DNA of 64,000 bases from Microbispora sp. NBC_01189 (lineage in GTDB: Bacteria > Actinomycetota > Actinomycetes > Streptosporangiales > Streptosporangiaceae). The translations under genes were made by a program, and so were the position numbers. Every line of letters begins with the position of its first letter. Position 1 is the stretch's first letter. Below are positions 32,700 through 45,478 of this stretch, in pieces. The notes under the pieces are model-generated. The model did not search any database and was not told where the DNA came from. It worked only from the letters and a program-made list of their open reading frames with translations. The DNA is taken from the NCBI RefSeq assembly GCF_036010665.1, contig NZ_CP108581.1, positions 6,319,501 through 6,383,500 on the forward strand, given 5' to 3'.

Positions 32700-32713
32700 T
32701 GTTAGCGATAACT
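32700..32713. promoter_or_regulatory. LacI-type operator TGTTAGCGATAACT
   Basis: Thirteen of fourteen bases match the operator in the promoter of the LacI gene at 28920-29954. Its place 188 bp before the GH43 gene suggests control of the GH43-GH27 pair by that regulator. Confidence 0.65.
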
Positions 32714-32900
32714 CGCTCCTGGCGGCCGCGCCCGGGCGTCCGGCGCTCCCTGGCAGTGAACGCTCCCACCCGATCCGCCGAATCCGGCCCCCGGCCCACG
32801 CCTTCCACAGCCGGGGGCTATGGGGACGGCCCGCCGTCCCTCCGCCAGTGAGGGACGGCGGGCCCGTCCCCACCGCCTCCACCCCCCAGAGGAGAAGAGA

Positions 32901-36667
<3,767 letters not shown>

Positions 36668-36686
36668 CCTCTACACGGTGACCTTT

Positions 36687-36713
36687 CTCGCCGGGGGGAC
36701 CACCCCCGGCGAG
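36687..36713 (+). terminator. Terminator after GH43-GH27 operon
   Basis: Perfect 11-bp arms CTCGCCGGGGG / CCCCCGGCGAG with a 5-base loop, 20 bp past the GH27 stop. Confidence 0.75.
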
Positions 36714-36731
36714 GGACGGCAAGGAGCACGC

Positions 36732-37556
36732 ATGTCCCACTCGACGGCCCACGAGCCAGCGGCCTCGCGGATAAACACGAGCATCCCCCATCCGGCGCGG
36801 GTGTACGACTATCTGCTGGGCGGCAAGGACAACTTCGCGGCCGACCGTGAGGCCGCCGAGCAGCTCGTGAAGATGTCGCCGGGGACGCGGGAGGGCGTCC
36901 AGGCCCATCGCGCCTTCCTGCGCCGGGCGGTCGGCTACCTCGCGGCGGAGGCGGGGATCACGCAGTTCCTCGACATCGGCACCGGCATCCCCACCCAGGG
37001 CAACACCCACGAGGTCGCGCAGGAGGCCAACCCGCGGGCCAGGGTCGCCTACGTCGACAACGATCCGATCGTCCTGGTTCACGGCCGCGCGCTGCTGCGG
37101 GGCGACGTGGCCGGGGCGACGACGGTGATCGAGGCCGACCTGCGGGAGCCGGAGACGATCCTGTCCCACCCGGAGGTCCGGGAAGTGATCGACTTCACCC
37201 GCCCGGTGGGCGTCATCCTGGCCGGGGTCCTGCACTTCATCCGCGACGAAGAGGAGCCGTACGCGCTGGTCGAGCGGTTCAAGGAGGCGGTTCCCACCGG
37301 AAGCCACCTGCTGCTGTCGCACATCACGCTCGACTTCGCCCCCAAGGTGGACCGGGAGGAGTTCACCAAGCCGTACGACAACAGCACCGCCCCCATGGTG
37401 CCCCGCACGCTCGCCGAGGTGCTGCCGTTCTTCGACGGCTGGCGGGTGATCGACCCGGGCCTGGTCGAAGTGGTGCGGTGGCGGCCGGACGACGGCTTCG
37501 AGTACATCCCGGGCGGGCACGCCTGGGCCTACGGCGGCGTCGCGATCAAGCCCTGA
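36732..37556 (+). CDS. S-adenosylmethionine methyltransferase, DUF574 (Methyltransf_19) family
   Basis: 274 residues with the hallmarks of this actinobacterial family: SIPHPARVYDYLLGGKDNF near residue 18, FLDIGTGIPTQGNTHEVA (SAM-binding loop) near 77, and VAYVDNDPIVLVHGRALL near 103. Substrates are unknown; genomes of Streptosporangiales often carry many copies. AAGGAG lies six bases before the ATG at 36732. It follows the GH27 terminator and appears unrelated to the hydrolases. Confidence 0.93.
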   Translation: MSHSTAHEPAASRINTSIPHPARVYDYLLGGKDNFAADREAAEQLVKMSPGTREGVQAHRAFLRRAVGYLAAEAGITQFLDIGTGIPTQGNTHEVAQEANPRARVAYVDNDPIVLVHGRALLRGDVAGATTVIEADLREPETILSHPEVREVIDFTRPVGVILAGVLHFIRDEEEPYALVERFKEAVPTGSHLLLSHITLDFAPKVDREEFTKPYDNSTAPMVPRTLAEVLPFFDGWRVIDPGLVEVVRWRPDDGFEYIPGGHAWAYGGVAIKP

Positions 37557-37650
37557 CGCCGCCGTACCCGGCGGGTGTCCCCGCACCCGGTGCGGGCCGG
37601 CCCATCCCGTACGGTCCCTGCGGTCCTCGTGCGACGGGACCGCACGGGCC

Positions 37651-38391
37651 TCAGCGCGCCGGGATGAGCGTGGGCCCGGCCTCCACGATCGCGAGCGGCG
37701 CGGAGCCGTACCGCCGCCGCAGCACGGCGGAGGCCCGGGCCACGCCGGTGACGCCGACCTCCACCGCGGTGCCGTCGGGACGGGCGGCGACGGAGGTGAC
37801 GGACACTCCCCGCCGGCGCCAGTAGCCGATGTCGCGGCGCACCCGGGCGGCCAGCGCGTCCAGTTCGCGGGCCGCGTGCGGGGCGTCGCGGAGCTGAACC
37901 GGCGCCCCCGGGAAGCGCCCGCGCAGCGCCGCGTCCAGACCGGCGGACGGGCGCCGGTAGACGATCAGGCGGTGTCCCGAGGGGGCCAGGGCGACCCCCG
38001 CGTAGTGACGGGGGAAGTCCCGGCGCAGGACCGCGTCGATCCGGTCCGCCGTCCGGGCGAGCTTCACCTGGTCGCCCGGTATGTTACCCGGTGCGCCGCC
38101 CAATGTGTTGGCCGGTGTGTCGCCCGCTGCGTTGGCGGGTGCGCCGCGCGGTGTCGTGTCCGAGGCGCCGCTCGCCCCGCTCGCCCCGCTCGGGGCCATG
38201 GGGCCACTGCCCTCGCCGGAGGCCGGCGAGGCGCAGGCCGCCGTGGTGAGCAGGCACCCCGCGGTCAGCGCCCCGAGCAGCGCCGCTCCGACCCGGCCGG
38301 CGGTCTTCGCCCGGCGTCGCGGGGACGGGGTGTCGCCCCGGCCCGCCCCGGCCGCTCCGGCAACCGGATCGTCCTGCTCGTGCCGGTTCAT
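37651..38391 (-). CDS. Lipoprotein-like homologue of a serine-protease pro-domain
   Basis: 246 residues: Arg-rich N-terminus, hydrophobic segment with Cys at candidate lipobox sites (LTAGC and TTAAC, near 45-55), a low-complexity Gly/Ala/Pro stretch, then a domain at about 110-246 that parallels the pro-region of the S1 protease encoded 158 bp upstream (LARTADRIDAV versus LVRAADRITAA; YAGVALAPSGHRLIVYRR versus YAGIVVAPENHELRLYWK; VTSVAARPDGTAVEVGVTGV versus ITSIAPRVDGSGLTVTGL). There is no protease domain. A secreted inhibitor, foldase or decoy is inferred. A 12-bp hairpin separates the two genes. Confidence 0.8.
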   Translation of the reverse strand: MNRHEQDDPVAGAAGAGRGDTPSPRRRAKTAGRVGAALLGALTAGCLLTTAACASPASGEGSGPMAPSGASGASGASDTTPRGAPANAAGDTPANTLGGAPGNIPGDQVKLARTADRIDAVLRRDFPRHYAGVALAPSGHRLIVYRRPSAGLDAALRGRFPGAPVQLRDAPHAARELDALAARVRRDIGYWRRRGVSVTSVAARPDGTAVEVGVTGVARASAVLRRRYGSAPLAIVEAGPTLIPAR

Positions 38392-38424
38392 CAGCCGCCC
38401 TTTCTGTCGGTGTGAACCACCACG

Positions 38425-38454
38425 GCCCGCACCCTCTCCGGTGAGGGTGCGGGC
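38425..38454 (-). terminator. Hairpin between S1 protease and pro-domain homologue
   Basis: Perfect 12-bp arms GCCCGCACCCTC / GAGGGTGCGGGC with a 6-base loop. It may uncouple the two genes or only attenuate the downstream one. Confidence 0.65.
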
Positions 38455-38549
38455 GGTGGCGACGGCGATGGTGATGACGGTGGCGGGGCGGGACTCGCGG
38501 TACGCGCCGGGCCCCGCCCCGCCCGTCCGAAGCCGGGCCGGTGGGCGGC

Positions 38550-39818
38550 TCAGCCGAGCGTGATCGCGATGCCGGGGAACGCGGAGGTCGCGTTGCTCCA
38601 CGGCGAGTAGTACATCCGCCAGGCGCAGGTCCGGCCGCTGGTCACGTAGCCGGTGCAGGTGACGGCGGTGCTGGTGTCGATGGCGGTGTTGACGCCCGCC
38701 GCGTACACCTGGCTGGTGTTGGCGGAGTTGACGACCTCCACCGCGCCGCCGCTGTCGCCCTGCCCGACGGCGTTGGTGTGGGCCGACTGCTCGGCGCGGA
38801 CGGTGCCCGTGATCAGGTAGCCGACGTTGATGGTCACGCCCGTCTGCTGGACCTGGATGCTGCAGTTGGTGCCGGAGTAGGCGCCGGAGGTGCACAGCCA
38901 CATGCCGACGTAGCTGCTGGTGGTGCCGATGACCGGGTTGTTGTACTCGGTGGAGACGTTGCCGACGGGGTTGTTGAAGACGCGGCCCGCGGCGCTGGTG
39001 TTGATCAGCAGGACGTCGAGGCCGTTGTTGTCCTGGGTGACGCTGCCGATCACCTCACCGGTGGGGTCGGTGGCCGTGTTGCCCAGCGCGCCGCAGTGAC
39101 CCGCTGACAGGATCTTGCTCGATCCGCCGTAGGTCACCGCGAAGCCGGTAGTGCAGCCTCCGCCGGGCGTCTGGTACGCGCCGCCGCCGTACCAGGGCGG
39201 GGAGTCGTTCCAGCGGGTGGTGAGCTGCGGGCGGACGCCCGTCTCCACGGTGATCGGCACGGTCTCGCCCGACGCCGCCGAGCGGGCCCTGGCGGCGTCG
39301 AGGCCGGTGACGGTCAGGCCGGAGCCGTCCACGCGGGGCGCGATGGAAGTGATCACGCTGCCGGCCCTCTTGGCGATCCGGCCCATCGCGGCGGTGAGCT
39401 CCGCGGCCGAGTGCCGGGCGGGCAGGACGTTCACCGCGACGTCACCGCGTAACTGGCCGACGAGCCCGTCGATCGCCTGGGAGGTGTGGCCCTTCCAGTA
39501 CAGGCGCAGCTCGTGGTTCTCGGGGGCGACCACGATGCCGGCGTAGCCGCCGCCGTTCCGCTCCTGTGCGACGGCGGCGGTGATGCGGTCCGCGGCGCGG
39601 ACGAGCCGCTCCTGGGTCGAGAGGAGGTCCTTCCAGGAGGCGAAGCCGCCGGGCACCGCCCCGGCGGGCTCGATGGCCTGGGTCGTGGTGTCCTTGCCCG
39701 GGTCCTGGGCGGCGGCCGGATGGGCGCCGGCGACGGCCACGAGGACGAGGCCGGCGCCGAGCGCGGTCGCGAGGCGGGCGAAGCGTCCCGTGGTCCTGGT
39801 GGTGGGGGAGAGGTTCAC
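38550..39818 (-). CDS. Secreted S1-family (streptogrisin-like) serine protease
   Basis: 422 residues: signal peptide 1-37 (ending AAA-QD), a pro-domain at about 50-195, and a chymotrypsin-fold protease with His in ILSAGHCG, Asp in NGLDVLLIN and Ser in GQGDSGGAVE. The mature part resembles streptogrisins and alpha-lytic protease, which need their pro-region to fold. The GTG at 39818 has GGAGG nine bases upstream; an ATG 17 codons earlier would place an odd charged tail before the signal peptide. A separate pro-domain homologue lies downstream. Confidence 0.93.
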   Translation of the reverse strand: MNLSPTTRTTGRFARLATALGAGLVLVAVAGAHPAAAQDPGKDTTTQAIEPAGAVPGGFASWKDLLSTQERLVRAADRITAAVAQERNGGGYAGIVVAPENHELRLYWKGHTSQAIDGLVGQLRGDVAVNVLPARHSAAELTAAMGRIAKRAGSVITSIAPRVDGSGLTVTGLDAARARSAASGETVPITVETGVRPQLTTRWNDSPPWYGGGAYQTPGGGCTTGFAVTYGGSSKILSAGHCGALGNTATDPTGEVIGSVTQDNNGLDVLLINTSAAGRVFNNPVGNVSTEYNNPVIGTTSSYVGMWLCTSGAYSGTNCSIQVQQTGVTINVGYLITGTVRAEQSAHTNAVGQGDSGGAVEVVNSANTSQVYAAGVNTAIDTSTAVTCTGYVTSGRTCAWRMYYSPWSNATSAFPGIAITLG

Positions 39819-40268
39819 GAAGGATTTCCTCCTTGCCGGATATCTAGCGGGGCGAATCCGGTATTTCATGATTTCCGCGCTCGATCAATGCATTGACTGA
39901 CTGCTGAACCGGCGGTATCGCCGGGAGTCAGACAGGCCGTATACAGGGATTGCGGTCGAGAACTATGTGAGACCCGTCTGCCCTCTGGGCTGCGGCGATG
40001 GCGCTGCCTGCGGGGAATTTCACTCGATCCGAATATCGCCGTATCGGAATGCGTTTCGGGAAAAAGAATCGGTGAACCGAAAGCGGGGATGAGGGGAGCC
40101 CTCAACAACGATCCGGCCCGTCCGTACGGGGAAAAGGGAGCACGAGAATACGGCGCGGATGGGACGCGGCCCGTCGCCGCGATCCGCGGTGGGGTGACGG
40201 CCACCCGGGCGCACGCCGAATGCCGCGACCGGCCGGGCGGTCCGGCCGGTCGCGGTCCGTCCCGGCCG
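39819..40268. other. Intergenic region between M1 peptidase and S1 protease
   Basis: 450 bp without a gene. The left side upstream of the S1 protease is comparatively AT-rich and must hold its promoter, though I cannot fix the boxes. The right end holds the M1 peptidase terminator. Confidence 0.6.
40223..40255 (-). terminator. Terminator of M1 peptidase gene
   Basis: Perfect 14-bp arms (CCGCGACCGGCCGG and complement) with a 5-base loop, 14 bp past the stop codon. Confidence 0.8.
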
Positions 40269-41609
40269 TCAGCCGTCGATGCGGTGCGTGGTCCAGAACG
40301 ACGACAGGCTGACCGAGGTCGCGGCCTGGGCGGCGGCCTTGAAGTCCGCGGTGGTCGAGATCCCGTACCAGTGGGCGGCCGCGTAGTTCCTCAGGAGGGT
40401 CTCCATGGCCGTCGTGCCGATCGCGCGCCGCAGGTCGTGCAGCGCGCATTTGCCGTAGCCGTAGACGACCGTCGAATACCGGCTCGAGTGGGCGTCCCAG
40501 TAGGCCATAGAGTTGGTGATCTTCTCGGCGGACGACTGCCAGGAGACGCTGTTCCAGCAGTTGGTGCCGGACAGGCCGTTGTAGAGGTCGGTGGTGTAGT
40601 CGGCGAAAGACTCGTCCAGCCACGGGCTGGTGTACTCGTCGTCACCGACGATGCCGTACCACCACTGGTGGGCCAGTTCGTGGGCGAGCGCCGTGGAGCT
40701 GATCACGTCGAGCACGAAGCCGGGATACTCCATGCCGCCGAACCAGAAGTTGTTGTCCAGCACCACGTCCACCTCGGCGTACGGGAAGGTGCCGAACCGC
40801 CCGGCATGGGCGACCAGAGCGTTCTTGGCGGTGGTCATCATCGAGCTCGCGCTGCTCGAACTGATCGAGCTCACCCGGTAGACGTTCACCGTGACGCCGG
40901 TGGTCGTGGTGCCCGTGGTCTTCGTGAACGGCCCGGCCGCCCACGCGAACTCGCGGACGTTCTTCGCGGTGGCCCGGGTGACCGTACGGCCGGAGGCGCC
41001 CGGCGTGTCGACGGACGTGCCGGTGGCGGGCACGAGCAGCGACGTCGGATGGTCGAGCGTGACGTCGAAGTCGCCTATGAGCGCGTAGAAGGACTCCCCG
41101 TTGTTCGTGTAGGGGTCGAGGTGCCATCCGCTCGCGTCGCGGACCGCCAGGACCGGCAGCGCGTTCCCGACGAAGTTGTAGGACCCGTCGCGGCCGAACC
41201 GGTCGGCGCCACTGGGCACCACGATGCTCAGGTCGAACCCGACCGAGGCGCTCTGGTTCTGGGCGAGCGCGGCGGGTAACGCGATCTTCATCGCGGTGCA
41301 GCTTACGGACAGGGCGGACGGCGTGCCCCCGGTCACGTTGGACACCGTGATCGGAGTGGACGGGCACGCCCCGTGGGCGTTGTCCCACAACCGGAGGTAG
41401 ACCTCCGTCAGGGGGTCGGCGGACGCGTTGGTGAAGGTGACGCTCTCGTGGCCCGTCCAGGTGGTGCCCGAGGCGTTGCCGCTCAGGGTGACGGTGTAGG
41501 AGGGTTTCGACGGAGTCCGGACGCCGTCCGCGGCGTGGGCCGCCGGCGGGACACCCAGGACGAGGAGCGACACCGCGGCCGCGGCGGAGATCAGGACACG
41601 TCGCAGCAT
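40269..41609 (-). CDS. Secreted M1-family zinc metallopeptidase (short form)
   Basis: 446 residues: signal peptide 1-26 (AHA-AD), N-terminal beta domain, and thermolysin-like catalytic domain with FGGMEYPGF (substrate N-terminus recognition), zinc motif HELAHQWW (near 311) and the third ligand Glu in LDESFADY. It lacks the long C-terminal helical domain of aminopeptidase N, as do many secreted actinobacterial members. Presumably trims peptides outside the cell. A promoter TTGACC-17-TAGATT lies 50-75 bp upstream. Confidence 0.93.
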   Translation of the reverse strand: MLRRVLISAAAAVSLLVLGVPPAAHAADGVRTPSKPSYTVTLSGNASGTTWTGHESVTFTNASADPLTEVYLRLWDNAHGACPSTPITVSNVTGGTPSALSVSCTAMKIALPAALAQNQSASVGFDLSIVVPSGADRFGRDGSYNFVGNALPVLAVRDASGWHLDPYTNNGESFYALIGDFDVTLDHPTSLLVPATGTSVDTPGASGRTVTRATAKNVREFAWAAGPFTKTTGTTTTGVTVNVYRVSSISSSSASSMMTTAKNALVAHAGRFGTFPYAEVDVVLDNNFWFGGMEYPGFVLDVISSTALAHELAHQWWYGIVGDDEYTSPWLDESFADYTTDLYNGLSGTNCWNSVSWQSSAEKITNSMAYWDAHSSRYSTVVYGYGKCALHDLRRAIGTTAMETLLRNYAAAHWYGISTTADFKAAAQAATSVSLSSFWTTHRIDG

Positions 41610-41656
41610 GAGGACGGTCTCCCTTCAGGTACCCGGCCCCCCGAATCTGCCGACGT

Positions 41657-41685
41657 AATCTAACTTTTCGTCAACAACCGGTCAA
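41657..41685 (-). promoter_or_regulatory. Promoter of M1 peptidase gene
   Basis: Read on the minus strand: TTGACC, 17-bp spacer, TAGATT. Confidence 0.65.
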
Positions 41686-41747
41686 TGGACCTGCAGGGCG
41701 ATCCGCCGCCGCGCGGCGTCCGGAAGCGATACCGATCGTGCCGGGGA

Positions 41748-42035
41748 TCACATGGGGTAGCGCCGCCGTGCCTCGTCGCGGACGTCCGACGCGGACAGGG
41801 GCCGGTGCACCCGGGTCTCCCGGTAGATCCTCTCGGCGGCCTCCTCCGGGTCCTCCTCGGCGCGGATCGCGGTAATCCAGAAGTAGACGGTCGCGAGGGC
41901 CCCGAAGATGACGACGAAGCGGTATTTGTCCCAGTAGGCCGGGTCCGCGGTGATCTGCAGAACGTTCACCCCTGTGATGATCGTGAGTATCGTGGCCCGC
42001 CAGGTCAAGACAGCCCTCATGTCCGCGTCTGACAT
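41748..42035 (-). CDS. Small membrane protein, unknown function
   Basis: 95 residues. Two hydrophobic segments at about 10-28 and 38-55 connected by a short polar loop (ITADPAYWDKY), followed by an acidic and then basic soluble tail. GAGGGG lies seven bases before the ATG at 42035. No family recognised. It is upstream of the M1 peptidase in the same direction but separated by that gene's promoter. Confidence 0.7.
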   Translation of the reverse strand: MSDADMRAVLTWRATILTIITGVNVLQITADPAYWDKYRFVVIFGALATVYFWITAIRAEEDPEEAAERIYRETRVHRPLSASDVRDEARRRYPM

Positions 42036-42685
42036 TCGCCATCCCCTCGTGTCCGTAGTGTCGAATCCCATTTCGAGCGGTGCCAAAAGCCGTTTACGGC
42101 CACCCTTTCCACCCGCGCGAAACGGTGCGTTCTTCCGGATGTCACAGGGGGAACTCCCGGCGGGCTCCGCGGGTTCCATTCACCTCGGCGCCACCACGCC
42201 CCCGCCTCCTGGGGGAAACCCCCACAGTGGCCCTCGGGCCGGCGTTCACGCCCGTCGCCGCGCCCGTCGCGAAACGCCGATGCCCGGCCCCGCCGCACCT
42301 GCTGACGGTCTCAGCCCGGCACCGGCCGAAAATCCAGCGAACAAAATTCCGTTACATCGCTTTCACGAAATGTTCCGCCATTCGAAACGCAAATCCGCCG
42401 CCGGGCGCTTATGGGAGCCCGGCTGATCTCCGGCCCGTACACCAGGGCCGACGGAGAAAACAACGCCGGCGGGCGTGATCGAAGCCACAGGAGAGTGGTC
42501 CGCTGCCGATCTCGTCGCGCGGTCGGGTCCACTGTCACTGAAACCGCTTTCATCGGTGTGCGACACGCCGATTTTTCGATCACAGGGTCAGCTTAAATGC
42601 ACGAATTCCGCACAATTCCCAATTATCCCGGAAAACCCTAGCCTGATGCCGCATTGATCAACCCGCAGCAACCGGGAGAAACCTC
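42036..42685. other. Intergenic region upstream of S8 protease
   Basis: 650 bp without a credible gene. It contains the LacI/cre-like palindrome TGAAA-CCGC-TTTCA at 42539-42552 and an AT-rich stretch at 42590-42650 that probably holds the protease promoter. Confidence 0.6.
42539..42552. promoter_or_regulatory. Cre/LacI-like palindrome TGAAACCGCTTTCA
   Basis: Arms TGAAA / TTTCA around CCGC, 134 bp before the S8 protease start. The CG-centred form is typical of LacI-family operators; no binder is encoded nearby. Confidence 0.45.
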
Positions 42686-44809
42686 TTGCGAAGTTCATCC
42701 GTGGCCGTCGCCCTCACGACGGCCGTCCTCCTCGGCCTGCCCGCCGTGTCCGCCGCGGCACAGGCGGCCCCTCCGGCCCTCACCGGCGCGGCCTTCTCCA
42801 GCGCGGTCCCCACCGGAACCTCCGCGGCGACGGGAGCCGCCGCGGCCCCGCAGGACGGCGACCACACCGTCACGCTCGTCACCGGCGACACGGTGCGGGC
42901 GCGCCTGGAAGGCCACGACCTGCGCGTCCTGTCGGCCGAGCCGGGAGAGGGGCGTACGGGCGTCACCTTCGACGTCACCGACCGCGGCGACCAGGTGTCG
43001 GTGGTCCCGTCGGACGCGGCCCCCCTCGTCCGGGCCGGTCGCCTCGACCCCGACCTCTTCGAGGTGGGCACCCTGATCGCGGACGGCTACGACGACGCGC
43101 GCAGCCAGTCGATCCCGGTCATGACCACCTATGACAAGAGCACGACCACCGAGAACGCCGACCGGGCCCATGCCGCGTTCGGCGGGGCGGCCAGGAGCCG
43201 GCGCGCCTTCCCCCGGCTGGGCATCAGCGCGCTCAGCATCGGGAAGACGGCCGCGCCCGACGCCTGGCGCGGCCTCACCGGTGGCTCCGCCACGCCCACC
43301 GGCCTGCGGGGCGGCGTCACCAAGCTATGGCTGGACGGCAGGGTGACGGCCGGGCTCGACCGCAGCGTCCCGCACATCGGCGCGCCGACCGCGTGGGCGA
43401 GCGGGTACGACGGCACCGGCGTCAAGGTCGCGGTGCTGGACAGCGGCTACGACACCGACCACCCCGACCTCGTCAGCAGGGTCGTCGCCTCCGCGGACTT
43501 CACCGGCAACGCCAACGGGGTCGAGGACGGCAACTCGCACGGCACGCACACCGCCTCGACCGTCGCCGGGACCGGCGCCGCCTCCGGGGGCCGCTACAAG
43601 GGGGTCGCCCCCGGTGCGAGCCTGGTCGTCGGCAAGGTCCTCAGCGACGAGAACTGGGGCTACGACTCCTGGATCATCGACGGGATGAACTGGGCGGTCG
43701 GCCAGCAGGGCGCCAAGATCGTCAGCATGAGCATCCAGAGCGGCGCGGGCTATCCCGACCACCCGGTCGCGGCGGCGATCAACAGCCTGACCTCGCAGTA
43801 CGACGCGCTGTTCGTGGTCTGCTCGGGCAACTACGGCCCCGGCACGTCCACCATCAGCTCCATCGGCGTCGCCGACAAGGCGCTGACCGTGGGCGCGGTG
43901 GACCTGACCGACACGGTGGCGGGCTTCTCCAGCCGCGGCCCGGTGGGCGACCAGGGCCTCAAGCCGGACATGACCGGGCCCGGTGTCGACATCACCGCGG
44001 CCGTGCCGGGCGGCGGCTACGGCACGATGAGCGGATGCTCGATGGCGACCCCGCACGTCGCCGGCACGGCCGCGCTCGTGAAGCAGCGCCACCCCGCATG
44101 GGGCGCGCAGCGGCTGAAGGACGCGCTGATGGGCACGGCCGCGGCGGCCGCGGGGCTCACCCCGTACTCGTACGGCACCGGCCGGGTCGACGCGGCCCGG
44201 GCGGTCAGCCAGTCGCTCACCGCCAACCCGCCGAGCGCCGCGCTGTCGGTCACCACCGCCCAGCCCACGGCCACGCGCACGGTGACCTACACCAACGGCG
44301 CGGCCTCCGCGGTGACGCTGAACCTGGCCGTGTCCGCGACCGACGCCGCCGGGACGACGGCCGCCCCGTCGGGCCTGTTCACCCTGAGCGCGAGCACCGT
44401 GACGGTGCCCGCGAACGGCACCGCGCAGGTCACCGTCACCCTGCACCAGGTGAGCGCCGCGAACAGCCTCTACGGGGGCGTCCTGACCGCGACGTCCTCC
44501 GGCGGCGCGTCGGTGCGCACCGCGCTGGGCGGCCGGATCCAGGCGACCTCCACCTACAACACCACGGTCCGCGTCCACTACAACCCCGGCGCGGGCAACC
44601 GGATCACCCTCCGCGGCGACTCGCCGCTGAGCTGGGCCGGCGGGCAGAACTGCGTCAGCACCACGGCCGGCCTGTGGGAGTGCGGGTTCAACCTCTCCAC
44701 CGGGCAGCCGTTCCTCTACAAGCCGCTGATCAACGACAGCGTCTGGGCCACCGGCTCCAACTACTACGGCGTCGGCGGCGGGACCTACGACATCTACCCC
44801 ACCTTCTGA
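42686..44809 (+). CDS. Secreted subtilisin-like (S8) serine protease
   Basis: 707 residues. Signal peptide 1-27 (AQA-AP), a pro-domain beginning HTVTLVTGDTVRARL at about 60, then the S8 catalytic domain at about 240-500 with Asp in VAVLDSGYDTDHPD, His in GNSHGTHTAST and Ser in SGCSMATPHVAG. After it come a beta-sandwich (about 515-615) and a distinct C-terminal piece (620-707) rich in W, G, N and Y with two Cys that I do not recognise. The TTG start at 42686 follows GGGAGA; no ATG or GTG alternative keeps the whole signal peptide. Ends in a strong hairpin. Confidence 0.92.
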   Translation: MRSSSVAVALTTAVLLGLPAVSAAAQAAPPALTGAAFSSAVPTGTSAATGAAAAPQDGDHTVTLVTGDTVRARLEGHDLRVLSAEPGEGRTGVTFDVTDRGDQVSVVPSDAAPLVRAGRLDPDLFEVGTLIADGYDDARSQSIPVMTTYDKSTTTENADRAHAAFGGAARSRRAFPRLGISALSIGKTAAPDAWRGLTGGSATPTGLRGGVTKLWLDGRVTAGLDRSVPHIGAPTAWASGYDGTGVKVAVLDSGYDTDHPDLVSRVVASADFTGNANGVEDGNSHGTHTASTVAGTGAASGGRYKGVAPGASLVVGKVLSDENWGYDSWIIDGMNWAVGQQGAKIVSMSIQSGAGYPDHPVAAAINSLTSQYDALFVVCSGNYGPGTSTISSIGVADKALTVGAVDLTDTVAGFSSRGPVGDQGLKPDMTGPGVDITAAVPGGGYGTMSGCSMATPHVAGTAALVKQRHPAWGAQRLKDALMGTAAAAAGLTPYSYGTGRVDAARAVSQSLTANPPSAALSVTTAQPTATRTVTYTNGAASAVTLNLAVSATDAAGTTAAPSGLFTLSASTVTVPANGTAQVTVTLHQVSAANSLYGGVLTATSSGGASVRTALGGRIQATSTYNTTVRVHYNPGAGNRITLRGDSPLSWAGGQNCVSTTAGLWECGFNLSTGQPFLYKPLINDSVWATGSNYYGVGGGTYDIYPTF

Positions 44810-44817
44810 CAGATAAC

Positions 44818-44858
44818 GGAGAGCCCCCGGCCGGACGCCTTCCGGCCGGGGGCTCTCC
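44818..44858. terminator. Bidirectional terminator between S8 protease and cupin genes
   Basis: Perfect 18-bp arms (GGAGAGCCCCCGGCCGGA and complement) with a 5-base loop between two convergent genes; the strongest hairpin in the window. Confidence 0.9.
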
Positions 44859-44901
44859 GTTTCCGGCGGCGTACGGGCCGTGGTCGTGCGCGCGGCACTG
44901 G

Positions 44902-45366
44902 TCAGGCCGTCGTCCGGACCGGGCCGGACCATCTCAGCTCGGGCAGGTTGACCACGATGGCCTCCTGGGTGCTCCGGGCGATGACGACGACGGCCTCCAG
45001 GCCGGGGTCCGGGTTCTCCTCCCGGTGGGGCACGAACGGGGGCACGAAGATGTAGTCTCCCGGCTTCGTGTCGATCCGCACCTCCCGCGGCTCCTCGGCG
45101 TCGACGTCGAGGAACACGAACGACGGGGTGCCGCTGACCACGTAGATGGCGGTCTCGGAGTCGCCGTGGTGGTGGTTCGCCGAGACGGTTCCCGGGGCCA
45201 CGTGCGTCTGGCCCATCCACAGGCGGCTCGAACCGACGGTGGCGCCGCTGACGGCGGCGCGCCGGGTCATCCCGCCCGTCTGTGCGGTCTCGGGCGTCAG
45301 ACCGGCCGGCGCCACGTGATGCAGCCTGCGGTGGAACGGGTCCTCGGGAAGGATGATGCTGCTCAC
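44902..45366 (-). CDS. Cupin-domain protein
   Basis: 154 residues with one cupin barrel: SANHHHGDSETAIYVVSG (His metal-ligand motif, near 63) and PGDYIFVPPFVPHREENPD (second motif, near 101). Small single cupins are dioxygenases, isomerases or ligand sensors; the reaction is not predictable. GTG start at 45366 with GGAGGAG eight bases upstream. It lies after the P450 gene in the same direction, with its own palindrome CCTACTGA-A-TCAGTAGG upstream. Confidence 0.88.
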   Translation of the reverse strand: MSSIILPEDPFHRRLHHVAPAGLTPETAQTGGMTRRAAVSGATVGSSRLWMGQTHVAPGTVSANHHHGDSETAIYVVSGTPSFVFLDVDAEEPREVRIDTKPGDYIFVPPFVPHREENPDPGLEAVVVIARSTQEAIVVNLPELRWSGPVRTTA

Positions 45367-45396
45367 CTGGCGCTCCTCCGGTGCGAACGGCTTTCA

Positions 45397-45413
45397 CCTA
45401 CTGAATCAGTAGG
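45397..45413. promoter_or_regulatory. Palindromic operator CCTACTGA-A-TCAGTAGG
   Basis: Perfect 8-bp arms around one base, 31 bp before the cupin start. The length and symmetry suit a TetR or MarR regulator. Confidence 0.6.
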
Positions 45414-45478
45414 GTGTGACGGAATATTCCGGGTGAACGGCAGACGGCGCGGCGTCGCCCGCGAAGGACCCGCCCGGA

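Noticed and set aside
42036-42685. Several short frames of 60-130 codons on both strands before the S8 protease.
   Set aside because: None has a ribosome site together with a signal peptide, domain motif or composition like a real protein.
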